Below are positions 1 through 8,745 of a DNA stretch of 51,691 bases, in pieces (position 1 is the stretch's first letter; each line of letters begins with the position of its first letter). The notes beneath the pieces are model-generated. The model was given only the letters and a program-made list of their open reading frames with translations, made no database searches and was not told the origin of the DNA. The translations under genes and the position numbers were made by a program. Source of the stretch: Rhodospirillales bacterium (GTDB lineage Bacteria; Pseudomonadota; Alphaproteobacteria; Rhodospirillales; UBA2165); NCBI GenBank assembly GCA_016777585.1, contig JADHRD010000004.1, forward strand, positions 1 to 51,691, read 5' to 3'.

Positions 1-2
1 AT

Positions 3-104
3 CCAACCCGCACAGCGACTTTAACGGCCTCTCGCCTTAAACGTCTCTCTCCACTCCCCCTTGATTGGCAAGAACAATTCGAATTGTTCAAGAGGCTAGC
101 TTAA
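3..104 (+). CDS. C-terminal end of an unidentified protein (cut by window start)
   Basis: An open frame enters from the left edge and gives 33 residues before TAA at 102-104, ending in ...DWQEQFELFKRLA. The other two forward frames close at once (stops at 22-24 and 38-40), so this is the most plausible end of an upstream gene. I do not recognise the family from so short a tail. The last codons contain a perfect 18-bp palindrome (72-89). Only the end of the gene is visible, so the assignment is tentative. Confidence 0.4.
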   Translation, partial: PTRTATLTASRLKRLSPLPLDWQEQFELFKRLA

Positions 105-284
105 GTTCACCCGAAAAATCTCATGGTCTGGCAACCAGAGCTGCACTACAGAGACTTTTCGCCAAACCAAGCCAAAAAACGCCCCTATATCCCGTCTCCA
201 TTCGACAGCAGACACCACCAAAGCCCCGGAACCGTGGGGTTCAGGCCCAGTTACAGTCTGACTGTCGGTTCGTAAGAGAAAAAA
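105..284. other. Intergenic stretch with no gene seen
   Basis: About 180 bases between the partial upstream gene and the tRNA. It is somewhat richer in G/C than most of the window and has two short hairpin possibilities (GAACC/GGTTC around 230-243 and ACAGT/ACTGT around 253-265). Neither is followed by a convincing T run. On the minus strand a run of six T (279-284) directly follows the tRNA 3' end and may stop its transcription. A long open frame across this interval reads into the antisense of the tRNA and is spurious. Confidence 0.4.
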
Positions 285-361
285 TGGTGGGCCCGGCAGG
301 ACTCGAACCTGCGACCAGACCGTTATGAGCGGCCGGCTCTAACCAGCTGAGCTACGGGCCC
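285..361 (-). tRNA. tRNA with CAT anticodon, probably tRNA-Ile2 (lysidine type)
   Basis: The minus strand folds as a complete 77-nt cloverleaf with encoded CCA: a 7-bp acceptor stem GGGCCCG/CGGGCCC, D-arm with GGTTAGAG, anticodon loop CTCATAA (anticodon at 325-327), and TTCGAGT T-loop. CAT can be elongator Met, initiator Met or Ile2. It lacks the initiator features (no unpaired first base). Pairs C4-G69 and C5-G68 match known determinants for the lysidine synthetase TilS, which favours Ile2 reading AUA codons. It lies about 90 bases downstream of rpoD on the same strand. Confidence 0.9.
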
Positions 362-398
362 CCACCAAACAGCGTAAAACTAACCTTTAATGCTTAAT

Positions 399-404
399 GG
401 TCAA
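399..404 (-). promoter_or_regulatory. Possible -35 element of the tRNA gene
   Basis: On the minus strand TTGACC (5 of 6 to the sigma-70 -35 consensus) lies about 38 bases upstream of the tRNA 5' end. A weak -10 (TAGTTT) follows after 16 bases. The tRNA may instead be read through from rpoD. Low confidence because of the poor -10. Confidence 0.3.
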
Positions 405-450
405 GCCCCAAAAAATCAAAAAATTAGTAAATGAGAATCAAAAGGCTGAG

Positions 451-2511
451 TTAGTAATCAAGAAAACTACGTAATTTGCGTGAACGACTAGGGTGTTTAA
501 GTTTTCTAAGCGCTTTTGCCTCAATTTGCCTGATACGCTCACGCGTTACAGAAAATTGTTGCCCAACTTCCTCTAACGTATGGTCAGTATTCATTCCTAT
601 ACCAAAACGCATTCTCAACACTCTCTCTTCACGGGCAGTTAAACTCGCAAGCACACGTGTTGTAGTCTCCCTTAAATTACCCTGAATAGCAGCATCCAAT
701 GGCTGGATAGCATTCTTATCTTCTATAAAATCCCCTAAATGACTATCTTCCTCATCACCAATCGGGGTCTCTAGACTTATTGGTTCTTTTGCAATTTTTA
801 AAACTTTGCGTACTTTATCAACCGGCATAGCCAGTTTTATTGCCAACTCATCAGGTGTTGGTTCTCTTCCTATCTCATGCAACATCTGCCTCGATGTGCG
901 AACCAACTTATTAATAGTCTCAATCATATGCACTGGTATGCGGATAGTGCGTGCCTGATCGGCAATAGAACGCGTTATAGCTTGCCTAATCCACCAAGTT
1001 GCATAGGTTGAAAATTTGTAACCACGGCGATATTCAAATTTATCTACCGCCTTCATCAAACCAATATTTCCTTCCTGGATCAAATCGAGAAATTGAAGAC
1101 CCCGATTTGTATATTTCTTTGCAATAGAAATTACCAAACGTAGGTTTGCCTCAATCATTTCTTTTTTTGCTTTAGCGGATTCTCTCTCTCCCTTTTGAAC
1201 AACGGAGACAACTCGGCGAAATTCTCCTATCGGAAGGCTCACTTCACTCGCGATTTCAGAAATCTGACCACGAATTTCCTTTATCTCATTTTTATTTTTT
1301 TTCGAAAAATTAGACCAACCCTTCGTCTTTAATTTTGATACTCTGGATAGCCAGTTTGGATCTAATTCATTATTGTGGTATTCCTCCAAGAATTCCGTGC
1401 GCTTAACCTTATCCTTCACTGCCATTCTTAACAAACGGCCTTCAAAGCTAATTAATTTGCGATTCAAATCATACATATGCCTCAATAGGTAATCGAGACG
1501 ATTATTATTGATGTGAATACCCTCCATCAATTCTACTAAATCAGCTCGGAGTTTTTCTATTCTTTTTTCAGCCGTCAAATTTATGCTTTCGCCAGTCTGG
1601 GCTAGAACTAACCGTTTTTCTTGAGCTCGATGCAGCTTTGCATATGTTTTCTTTATCCCATCAAACTTTTCTAAAATAATTGGCAAAAGGGTCTCTTCCA
1701 TAACCGCCAAAGAGACAGTATTATCGCCATCTTCGTCTTCATCTTCATCTTCATCTTCATCTTCATCGGCATCGGCTACTTCTTCACCCTTTTCATTTTC
1801 ATCAGGAGTGGTTTGCGATTTATCCTTCTCTATATTGTCATTCACCGTTGGCGCCGAAGCCGCTATTATACCTTCGATATCATCGTCATCGTTTGAGTCT
1901 TCAGGTTTTAGTACTGTGTGATCCTCTTTGGGCCCAGAAAAAGTTGCATCTAAATCAATAATATCCCTTAAAAGCATCGTTTCTTCGTCTAAGTCTTTCC
2001 GCCATTCTAATAACGAACGAATAGTCATAGGGCTCTCAATTATGCCCCCGATCATCATTTCCCTTCCCGCTTCTATTCGTTTTGCGATTGCAATCTCACC
2101 CTCCCGCGAGAGAAGCTCAACACTACCCATCTCCCTCAAGTACATACGAACGGGATCATCTGAACGCCCTGTATCACTCTCACTCACATTCCCTGATGTC
2201 GAGTCTTTTCCATCGGCAGATTTTTGATTATTTTCATTGTTGTTATTGGACGAGTCGTCAGCATCTTCAGATTCTACTACATTAACCCCAGATTCAGATA
2301 GCATAGACATGGTATCCTCAATCTGCTCGGACGAGACCTGCTCGGAAGGTAGCGCCTCGTTTAGTTCATCATAAGTGACAAATCCTCTTTCTTTTCCCGC
2401 AGCAATCATCTTTTTTACAGCTGCATTAATAGAGTCTAAAAGTGGCCCATCGTTACTGGCACCATTATTTTGGATTTTTCGCTTTGCTGCAGTTTCTGTA
2501 TTATTGGCCAT
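451..2511 (-). CDS. rpoD: RNA polymerase primary sigma factor RpoD
   Basis: A 686-residue housekeeping sigma-70. Region 1.1 lies in the first 80 residues, then an acidic non-conserved region with a run of alternating Asp/Glu near residue 250-265, then region 2 with [14 protein letters not shown] (promoter melting and -10 recognition), region 3, and region 4 near the C-terminus with the helix-turn-helix [17 protein letters not shown]. It directs the core enzyme to most promoters in growing cells. The length is normal for alphaproteobacterial RpoD. The acidic run is encoded by a six-base tandem repeat, which could vary in length. It sits downstream of dnaG in the classic macromolecular-synthesis order, 132-198 bases away depending on the ends counted. 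Confidence 0.98.
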   Translation of the reverse strand: MANNTETAAKRKIQNNGASNDGPLLDSINAAVKKMIAAGKERGFVTYDELNEALPSEQVSSEQIEDTMSMLSESGVNVVESEDADDSSNNNNENNQKSADGKDSTSGNVSESDTGRSDDPVRMYLREMGSVELLSREGEIAIAKRIEAGREMMIGGIIESPMTIRSLLEWRKDLDEETMLLRDIIDLDATFSGPKEDHTVLKPEDSNDDDDIEGIIAASAPTVNDNIEKDKSQTTPDENEKGEEVADADEDEDEDEDEDEDGDNTVSLAVMEETLLPIILEKFDGIKKTYAKLHRAQEKRLVLAQTGESINLTAEKRIEKLRADLVELMEGIHINNNRLDYLLRHMYDLNRKLISFEGRLLRMAVKDKVKRTEFLEEYHNNELDPNWLSRVSKLKTKGWSNFSKKNKNEIKEIRGQISEIASEVSLPIGEFRRVVSVVQKGERESAKAKKEMIEANLRLVISIAKKYTNRGLQFLDLIQEGNIGLMKAVDKFEYRRGYKFSTYATWWIRQAITRSIADQARTIRIPVHMIETINKLVRTSRQMLHEIGREPTPDELAIKLAMPVDKVRKVLKIAKEPISLETPIGDEEDSHLGDFIEDKNAIQPLDAAIQGNLRETTTRVLASLTAREERVLRMRFGIGMNTDHTLEEVGQQFSVTRERIRQIEAKALRKLKHPSRSRKLRSFLDY
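1741..1764. repeat. Hexanucleotide tandem repeat inside rpoD
   Basis: Four exact copies of ATCTTC on the plus strand, with imperfect copies on both sides (about 1730-1776). Read on the minus strand it gives the Glu-Asp alternation of the RpoD spacer region. Such six-base units can expand or contract without changing frame. Confidence 0.85.
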
Positions 2512-2643
2512 CGAACCCCACTTTGAGCTATCTACTAATTACCCAACTCATTTAATATTATATTTTTTTCGCATAGTTGCCCAGCTTATATTCATAAATA
2601 CAAACATAAATGGGATCAAATTTTATACAAACCGCCCTTTTTA

Positions 2644-4449
2644 CTATATAAACTCGGCATCTTCTTTTTTAATTATTGTCTCTTTTAAAGCAATTAAAAG
2701 ATCAAAAATTTCTCTAGTTGGGTTTTCAGCTAGCTCTTTCTCAACTTTTTTTATTTCATCCAGCAGTTGATTACGCTGAAATAACCTAAATGTTTGCCCC
2801 CACCCCCTATGCACTAGATCAATATTACCCCCTGGTTGGGCAAAACTAGTATGGTTTAGAAACTGCCCGCTAGACAAAGTACCCAAGAGATTTAAAAAAC
2901 CGTTTTTATTCAAATAGGCTTTTAATTCCTCATGATTAAGTGTGGGGTTCGAAGCGAGGGTTTTTAATACTTCTTGCCTCAACTTGTCAAGCTCAGAAGA
3001 ATTAAACTCAGTTGCAGCCAATTGTTCTCCAATCTTCTCGACCAACATTGGATAATTTATCAGCGTAATAATTAAAATAGCCTGTTGAATTAAATTTACA
3101 TCAATCGTACCTGAAGTTGTCGAATTTTTAATTGGGAGTGATATACCGGCTTTCTTGTAATATTGCCCCGGTTTCTTGCTTCTCGCAAACTCCTCCCAGA
3201 GGCGTTGTTTAAATGAATTCAAATAATATTTCTGGACTGTTTTATCTTCTATCAATAAAGCCATTTCCCTCAAACGTTTATCAAATCCGGCCCTATCCTC
3301 TGGAGTCTCAAGACGATAGCCTTTTTTACTAATCCGCCATAAAATTTCCGATAGCGGCTCAGCCACATTAATTAAACTTCTAATAGCATTGACGCCTTGT
3401 GTTTTAATTAGATTGTCTGGATCTTCACCCTCTGGCAACAAAACAAAACTCAAACTTTTTTCCGGTTTCAAGTGAGGCAATATATTTGTAGCCGCACGAC
3501 CTGCTGCTCTCTGGCCGGCTGTATCCCCATCGAAACATAAAATAGGTTCAGATGTCCAACGCCAAAGCAACCTCACTTGGCTCTCAGTCAACGCTGTTCC
3601 CAGAGGTGCTACGCAGTTTTTATAACCAGCCTGGTAAAGCGAGATCACATCTGTATAACCCTCGACAACAATTATTTTATCTGCTTTACTAATTGAATTT
3701 GAGGCACGATCCAGTGAATATAAATTATGCCCTTTTGTAAAAATTGGTGTTTCAGGTGAATTTAAATACTTTGGCTCTCCATCTCCTAAAGCCCTACCTC
3801 CAAACGCAATTATTTTGCCCCTCTTATCACCTATTGGGAATATAATACGGCCGCGAAAGCGATCATATGGCGGGCTTCCAGCATTTTCAGGCTGAATTAA
3901 CAAACCAGCATCAATCATCAGGGTATCTGAAATACCTTTTTTGGATAATTCTATCCTAAGTTGATTTCGATTATTTGGAGCAAAACCGAGGCGGAATTCT
4001 TTTACAGATTTATCGATAATACCTCGCTGTTTAAGATATTGGTTAGCTTTTTCACCTAATGGTGATTTCAATATATTTTCATAATATATTGTCGCTAATT
4101 CCATTACTTCATGGATTCCTCGGGAGCGTTTCTGTTTACGCAATTCTTCAGGTGTTGTTGTTGGAATTTCAATATTAGCTTCGTTGGCAAGTTGCTCAAC
4201 TGCCTCGGGGAAACTTAAATTACGGGTTTTCATTATAAAGTCGAAAATACTTCCGTGCTCACCACATCCAAAACAATGAAAAAATGCTTTATCTTCATTA
4301 ACTGTGAAGGAGGGCGTTTTTTCTTGATGAAAAGGGCAAAGTCCATGGAATTCTCGCCCTTTTTTGATCAGACGAACAGTTCGCCCTATAATTTCGACCA
4401 AACTGATGCGATTTTTAATATCCTCGAGAAAACGCGGTGAAAAAGCCAT
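2644..4449 (-). CDS. dnaG: DNA primase DnaG
   Basis: Makes RNA primers for the replication fork together with DnaB helicase. The N-terminal zinc-binding domain has ligands C38, H41, C59 and C62 (LCPFH...FHCFGCG). The TOPRIM core has VVEGYTDV and the acidic CFDGDTAGQ motif. The C-terminal part is the helicase-binding domain. The frame stays open to a TTG at 4470, but the ATG at 4449 gives MAFSPRF, the usual DnaG start, and has GGAG eight bases upstream, so I chose it (601 residues). It is followed by rpoD on the same strand, a common arrangement. Confidence 0.96.
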   Translation of the reverse strand: MAFSPRFLEDIKNRISLVEIIGRTVRLIKKGREFHGLCPFHQEKTPSFTVNEDKAFFHCFGCGEHGSIFDFIMKTRNLSFPEAVEQLANEANIEIPTTTPEELRKQKRSRGIHEVMELATIYYENILKSPLGEKANQYLKQRGIIDKSVKEFRLGFAPNNRNQLRIELSKKGISDTLMIDAGLLIQPENAGSPPYDRFRGRIIFPIGDKRGKIIAFGGRALGDGEPKYLNSPETPIFTKGHNLYSLDRASNSISKADKIIVVEGYTDVISLYQAGYKNCVAPLGTALTESQVRLLWRWTSEPILCFDGDTAGQRAAGRAATNILPHLKPEKSLSFVLLPEGEDPDNLIKTQGVNAIRSLINVAEPLSEILWRISKKGYRLETPEDRAGFDKRLREMALLIEDKTVQKYYLNSFKQRLWEEFARSKKPGQYYKKAGISLPIKNSTTSGTIDVNLIQQAILIITLINYPMLVEKIGEQLAATEFNSSELDKLRQEVLKTLASNPTLNHEELKAYLNKNGFLNLLGTLSSGQFLNHTSFAQPGGNIDLVHRGWGQTFRLFQRNQLLDEIKKVEKELAENPTREIFDLLIALKETIIKKEDAEFI

Positions 4450-4654
4450 AATACTCCAATAGTAGACCAAGTGATAATAACCTAATAAAAAACATTAGTG
4501 GAGTATTAAAATATCTAAATAAATTGATTTATCCCCGTAATTCACACAATTAACTATTATACCAAACCGAACACTTTGCTAAGTTCAGTATTATAGAATT
4601 TTGGAATTTGCGCCGCTAAATCGAGGAAATTTAGTTAAGTAGTGTTTAAATTTC

Positions 4655-5875
4655 TTATATGCCGCTCTCAAAATGGGCCTCTAAAGCCAATTTAAAGGCA
4701 GACATACTTGAAGAACGTAACGGGGTATATGAGGAGTGCGCTTTTTGATTGCAGGTTCGTTTAACAACATGCATAGCGCTATGGCTAATACAATCAACAG
4801 GAAAATAAATTCTATCGGCCTGTATCACCTGAGGACCCAGTTCTTTCATGGATGACTCTAAACCCCCATCGTGATGAACAAACGTACCGTTATTGTTCTC
4901 AACATAAGAACGGAGTTTATTAATAATGTTTTTACGGCCCCCAACATAAAGTATAAATGATCCTTGAAGATCAATTTTTCTAACCAAATTAGATCTTCGA
5001 TTAGAAAGCTGCATTCTACGTTCATTGAAGAGGAGTTCCTGTGCCATTGCTTCGTTTAAATTAGTAACGCGCACTAGTTCTAGCTTTTGTTTTTTTGTAA
5101 TCGTTTTTGCAACTTTTAACTCGGTGTTTAACTTATCTATTTTAGATTCTAATTGAGTCAAATCTTGATTACTTTTATGATCTTTATTGGGAGATGACAT
5201 TCTTTTTTTAAATTCTGTTTTAGAACTTAACTCTGAATAAATATTGCGTAAATGTCTTATTTCATGGTTTTTACGTATTAATTTTTTCAAAAATAATTTA
5301 CGCCGGTGTTTAAATTTCTCATTAACGACAGCGAGTTCAGCATCTAACCTTTTAAGTTGTTTAATATCTGCGCGATTTGACGCTCCTACTAGATGTGACA
5401 GCATATGAACATCTGCAAACATCTGCTCAGAGAGGTCTTCATAAACTTTTGGATGGGTTAATAGAGCCCAATATGGACCAGGTATATCTCCACTTGCCAG
5501 AGCCAATTTCCAATAATCGGACAACTCAGAAACAGATAACTTGCGCGTTTTTTTTATGGCTAACTGGTGTCGGCGATCAAGTGTTTTTTGTACCATTTTT
5601 GATACTTTAGATTGCTTCTGGGTTTCATGTGCAAAAAACCCATGTAGCTGATATTCCTGAAAAGAATCCTTAGAAATATTTATCTTTAATTTTTTTGCTA
5701 ATATGTTTAAATCAGAGAGTGGCAGGCAGGTTCCTATTATTGAACATTGCCAACCTGCAGATAATTCCCAAATCTGTTGACGTTTACTTACGGATTTTGA
5801 ATCAATCGTTTTCCCCACTAATGTATTATGGGTTTCTGGGATTTTAAAGTTACAGTTTTTGTGTTGTTCGAACAT
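4655..5875 (-). CDS. DUF2325 domain protein
   Basis: A 406-residue protein of unknown function. The C-terminal 100 residues are a DUF2325 domain, recognised from LYVGGR, the HHDGG motif, FPVDCISHSA and the closing PLRSSSMSAF. The central part (about 180-300) is rich in Lys, Glu and Leu and probably forms a coiled coil. The N-terminal third is predicted globular and has no family I can name. It is the last gene of a three-gene minus-strand set with a peroxiredoxin (29 bases away) and an unknown protein, all downstream of Fur-like sites. A role in iron or peroxide response is inference from context only. The ribosome-binding site is weak, which suggests coupling to the gene before it. Confidence 0.8.
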   Translation of the reverse strand: MFEQHKNCNFKIPETHNTLVGKTIDSKSVSKRQQIWELSAGWQCSIIGTCLPLSDLNILAKKLKINISKDSFQEYQLHGFFAHETQKQSKVSKMVQKTLDRRHQLAIKKTRKLSVSELSDYWKLALASGDIPGPYWALLTHPKVYEDLSEQMFADVHMLSHLVGASNRADIKQLKRLDAELAVVNEKFKHRRKLFLKKLIRKNHEIRHLRNIYSELSSKTEFKKRMSSPNKDHKSNQDLTQLESKIDKLNTELKVAKTITKKQKLELVRVTNLNEAMAQELLFNERRMQLSNRRSNLVRKIDLQGSFILYVGGRKNIINKLRSYVENNNGTFVHHDGGLESSMKELGPQVIQADRIYFPVDCISHSAMHVVKRTCNQKAHSSYTPLRSSSMSAFKLALEAHFESGI

Positions 5876-5904
5876 AAAAATATGAGTTCTTAAAATATAT
5901 TTAT

Positions 5905-6424
5905 TTAAATTGCATCCAAAACCGCTTGTGGCGCACTAGCACCATAAGGATCATCGGGACAATCATCCTGAAACCCCGGTTCTTCAAACCAGGCGGTAAT
6001 TTTATTGTGTTCGACTAGTGCAGCATAACGCCAAGACCTCATTCCGAACCCCTCGGGGTTTTTATAGACGAGCATGCTCATTTTGCGCGTAAACTCTCCT
6101 GAACCATCCGGAATAAGTTTTACATTCTGAATGGATTGAGACTTTCCCCAAGCATTCATCACGTATGCATCGTTTACTGAGATACAAAAAATATCGTCAA
6201 TACCTTTTTGAGAGAATTCGTCATATAGGCGCTCATAATCTGGTAATTGAAAAGTCGAACAGGTGGGTGTAAATGCACCCGGAAGAGCAAAAAAGAATAG
6301 ATCGTTTCCCAGCAAAATATTGATCAGTAGTGACGTCTTGCCAACGAAATGGATTATCGCTCTCTAAAGTTTCATCTCTTACTCTCGTTTTAAAGACGAC
6401 GTCTGGGACTTTTCGATTTAACAT
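5905..6424 (-). pseudogene. Peroxiredoxin (Prx5/AhpC-TSA type) with a frameshift
   Basis: Two overlapping frames together give one thiol peroxidase that would reduce H2O2 or alkyl peroxides. The first frame supplies the N-terminus up to FAGKRSILF (ATG at 6424 with AGGAG eight bases upstream). The second supplies ALPGAFTPTCS, with peroxidatic Cys near residue 55, then VNDAYVMNAWGK and the C-terminus. Dropping one base from the six-A run at 6289-6294 (T run on the coding strand) restores the exact family sequence and a protein of about 172 residues. Everything else is intact, so this may be a sequencing or assembly slip, a recent mutation, or slippage-controlled expression. It sits between the DUF2325 gene and an unknown gene. 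Confidence 0.85.
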
Positions 6425-6499
6425 TTCTAACTCCTATTTTCGCAAATAAATTGGACAGGCTTAAAATTTAAATTTCTAACCAAATACTGATATTTAGGT

Positions 6500-7018
6500 T
6501 TAATGTAATATTGAGCTAATCTGGCTCTCATTATTTATAATTTTTGGCATTAAATTATCTTGCTCAGTTAACATCAAACCAGCGTCTCGAAGACAGGCTG
6601 TATAATTAATAAACAAGAATACTGCGTTATTTGCTGCATCATGAGTAATAAAATCAGTGAGGTGGTCTTTGAATTCTGGAGACGGTGATTTTTGACAAAT
6701 ATTTAAAATCGATACTAAAATTTTTTCATCTTTACTAAGACTAGGGTTACAAGCACAATTTATTTCAATATTTCTTATCAATCCGGAGAAAATAATTTCC
6801 GATAAGAACAGCAAATTAGATCCAGCCTGAACAGCGTTACATCGCCTAAATCCATCAATTAGCATTTTAGTCATATCAATGTCTGCTCGATATCCCGATG
6901 CCAAGAGACGAAACCCCCAGATAGAGATTTGACCTGCAAACGATAGATCTAAAATCAAAGCTGGTTTTTTGGTCTCCTCTTTTCTGAAAATATTCGATAC
7001 CATATTCATTTTGGTCAT
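6500..7018 (-). CDS. Unknown protein, first gene of the Fur-box cluster
   Basis: About 172 residues, no recognised family. It looks soluble and helical, with no signal peptide. Notable parts are LDLSFAGQISIWGFRLLASGYR near residues 23-45 and a pair of cysteines in NCACNP. A start at 7018 puts AAGGA almost against the ATG; the in-frame ATG at 7009 has a normal 10-base spacing and may be the true start. It is 75 bases upstream of the peroxiredoxin, and both are read leftward from a promoter region with two Fur-like sites. A role in iron or oxidative stress is inference from these neighbours. Confidence 0.7.
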   Translation of the reverse strand: MTKMNMVSNIFRKEETKKPALILDLSFAGQISIWGFRLLASGYRADIDMTKMLIDGFRRCNAVQAGSNLLFLSEIIFSGLIRNIEINCACNPSLSKDEKILVSILNICQKSPSPEFKDHLTDFITHDAANNAVFLFINYTACLRDAGLMLTEQDNLMPKIINNESQISSILH

Positions 7019-7035
7019 TTCCTTATATTGAGATT

Positions 7036-7054
7036 AATTATTAATATCATTATA
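7036..7054. promoter_or_regulatory. Possible second Fur-like box
   Basis: This 19-mer matches the Fur box consensus (GATAATGATTATCATTATC orientation) at about 14 of 19 positions. Much of the match is A/T, which is common in this genome. It lies between the better box and the start of the 172-residue protein, with centres about 36 bases apart. Confidence 0.3.
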
Positions 7055-7071
7055 AAAATACTATTGCAACT

Positions 7072-7090
7072 AATAATTATTATCATTAGA
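7072..7090. promoter_or_regulatory. Fur-like iron box
   Basis: Read on the minus strand this 19-mer matches the 19-base Fur consensus GATAATGATAATCATTATC at 15 positions, including an unbroken 10-base core TAATGATAAT. It is 54 bases upstream of the 7018 start, a fitting place for an operator of the leftward cluster. The divergent ubiD starts 131 bases the other way. Related regulators in alphaproteobacteria (Mur, Irr) use different sites, so the regulator is not certain. Confidence 0.5.
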
Positions 7091-7221
7091 TAAAATAATA
7101 AAATTTGCCAATGCGGAGCTTTTTTTATATCACTCTCGTTAATACTTTTCCAAACCACGTGATGAATAAATTAATTTAAATTTTAAGATTCTCGTGTTTT
7201 TCGATAAGGCGAAAGAGAAAT

Positions 7222-8718
7222 ATGCCCTATAAGAATTTAAGAGAATTTACGGATTGGCTAGAAAAGAATGGACAGTTGAAGCGTATTTCTGAACCAATTT
7301 CGCCAATTTTAGAAATGACCGAAATACAAACACGTGTAATGGCAAATAACGGCCCTGCAATTTTATTTGAAAACGTTATCAAAAAAAATGGTGAAAGGTT
7401 TCCAATTCCAGTACTAACAAATTTATTTGGTACAGTTGAACGTGTTGCTTGGGGAATGAATCAAACATCCGAGACACTAAGGACACTGGGCGAGACGCTT
7501 GCTTTTTTACGCCAACCACAGCCACCAAATGGTATTAAAGAGGCACTCGCGATGCTCCCCATGGTTAAATCAGCGTTAGCAATGAAACCAACGATAGTCT
7601 CAAAAGCACCTTGTCAGGATATTATATTGAAGGGTGACAAAATAAATTTATATGACCTCCCAATTCAAACTTGTTGGCCAGAAGAACCATCACCCTTAAT
7701 AACGTGGCCTTTAGTCGTAAGCAAAGGTAGTGACGAGTTAAAACCAGATAATTTTAATCTCGGAATATACAGAATGCAGGTTACAGGTAAAAATACAACT
7801 TTGATGCGTTGGCTTAAACACCGTGGAGGAGCGCAACATCATTCGGGCCATAAAGAGCCCATGCCGGTTGCAGTGGTGATAGGCGCAGACCCAGGAACTA
7901 TTCTAGCTGCCGTTGCACCGGTTCCAGATAATATGTCAGAGTACCAGTTTTCGGGCCTATTAAGAAACCAAAAGGTCAAATTGGTGAGGTGCAAGACAGT
8001 GCCAATAAACGTTCCTGCAGAGGCCGAAATAGTACTCGAGGGATTTGTTTCAGTGGATGAATATGAAGATGAGGGACCTTTTGGAGATCATACAGGATAT
8101 TATAATTCAGTAGAAAAATTCCCAGTATTCGAGATTAGTGCTATAACTATGAGGAAAGAACCCCTGTACTTATCAACTTATACCGGAAGACCACCTGACG
8201 AACCCTCTGTATTGGGCGAAGCGTTAAATGAGCTATTTATTCCGTTATTCATTCAGCAATTTCCCGAAGTTATTGACTTTTGGTTGCCGCCTGAAGGTTG
8301 CTCTTATCGAGTTGCAGTTGTCTCAATAAAAAAAGCGTATCCTGGACATGCCAAACGCATAATGATGGGAGTTTGGTCATACCTTCGTCAATTTTTGTAT
8401 ACCAAGTTTGTTATAATTGTTGATGGTGACATAGACGTTAGAAAATGGGAGGATGTTATATGGGCTATATCAACAAGAATGGATCCGGTGAGAGATGTTA
8501 CGCTGATAGAAAATACCCCAATAGATTATCTCGATTTTGCGTCGCCTGAACCCCGTCTTGGTGGAAAGATTGGGATGGATGCAACAAATAAGATGCCACC
8601 AGAAACAAATCGAGAATGGGGAGAAAAAATTAGAATGAATAATGAAGTTATTGAGAAAATTTCGACCATATGGGACAAACTCGGCTTACCAGGGGACGGT
8701 AAGCCAATTTGGAAATAA
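7222..8718 (+). CDS. ubiD: UbiD family decarboxylase (3-octaprenyl-4-hydroxybenzoate carboxy-lyase)
   Basis: A 498-residue enzyme of normal length for UbiD. It uses the prenylated flavin made by UbiX to remove the carboxyl group of polyprenyl-hydroxybenzoate in ubiquinone synthesis. The family is clear from the N-terminal [19 protein letters not shown], the region [11 protein letters not shown], and the acidic catalytic motif [13 protein letters not shown] near residues 280-295. ATG follows GAGA five bases upstream. The pmbA gene follows after 27 bases. ubiG, a later step in the same pathway, is at 37.2 kb. Confidence 0.95.
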   Translation: MPYKNLREFTDWLEKNGQLKRISEPISPILEMTEIQTRVMANNGPAILFENVIKKNGERFPIPVLTNLFGTVERVAWGMNQTSETLRTLGETLAFLRQPQPPNGIKEALAMLPMVKSALAMKPTIVSKAPCQDIILKGDKINLYDLPIQTCWPEEPSPLITWPLVVSKGSDELKPDNFNLGIYRMQVTGKNTTLMRWLKHRGGAQHHSGHKEPMPVAVVIGADPGTILAAVAPVPDNMSEYQFSGLLRNQKVKLVRCKTVPINVPAEAEIVLEGFVSVDEYEDEGPFGDHTGYYNSVEKFPVFEISAITMRKEPLYLSTYTGRPPDEPSVLGEALNELFIPLFIQQFPEVIDFWLPPEGCSYRVAVVSIKKAYPGHAKRIMMGVWSYLRQFLYTKFVIIVDGDIDVRKWEDVIWAISTRMDPVRDVTLIENTPIDYLDFASPEPRLGGKIGMDATNKMPPETNREWGEKIRMNNEVIEKISTIWDKLGLPGDGKPIWK

Positions 8719-8745
8719 AATGAATTTTTATTGGAGTAAAAAAAC

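Noticed and set aside
65-328. Open frame of 87 codons on the plus strand
   Set aside because: Its end reads MVGPAGLEPATRPL, the well-known false translation of the antisense strand of a tRNA.
4450-4654. Gap between dnaG and the DUF2325 gene as a possible small gene or RNA
   Set aside because: No frame with a ribosome-binding site and no stable fold is visible; A/T-rich spacer only.
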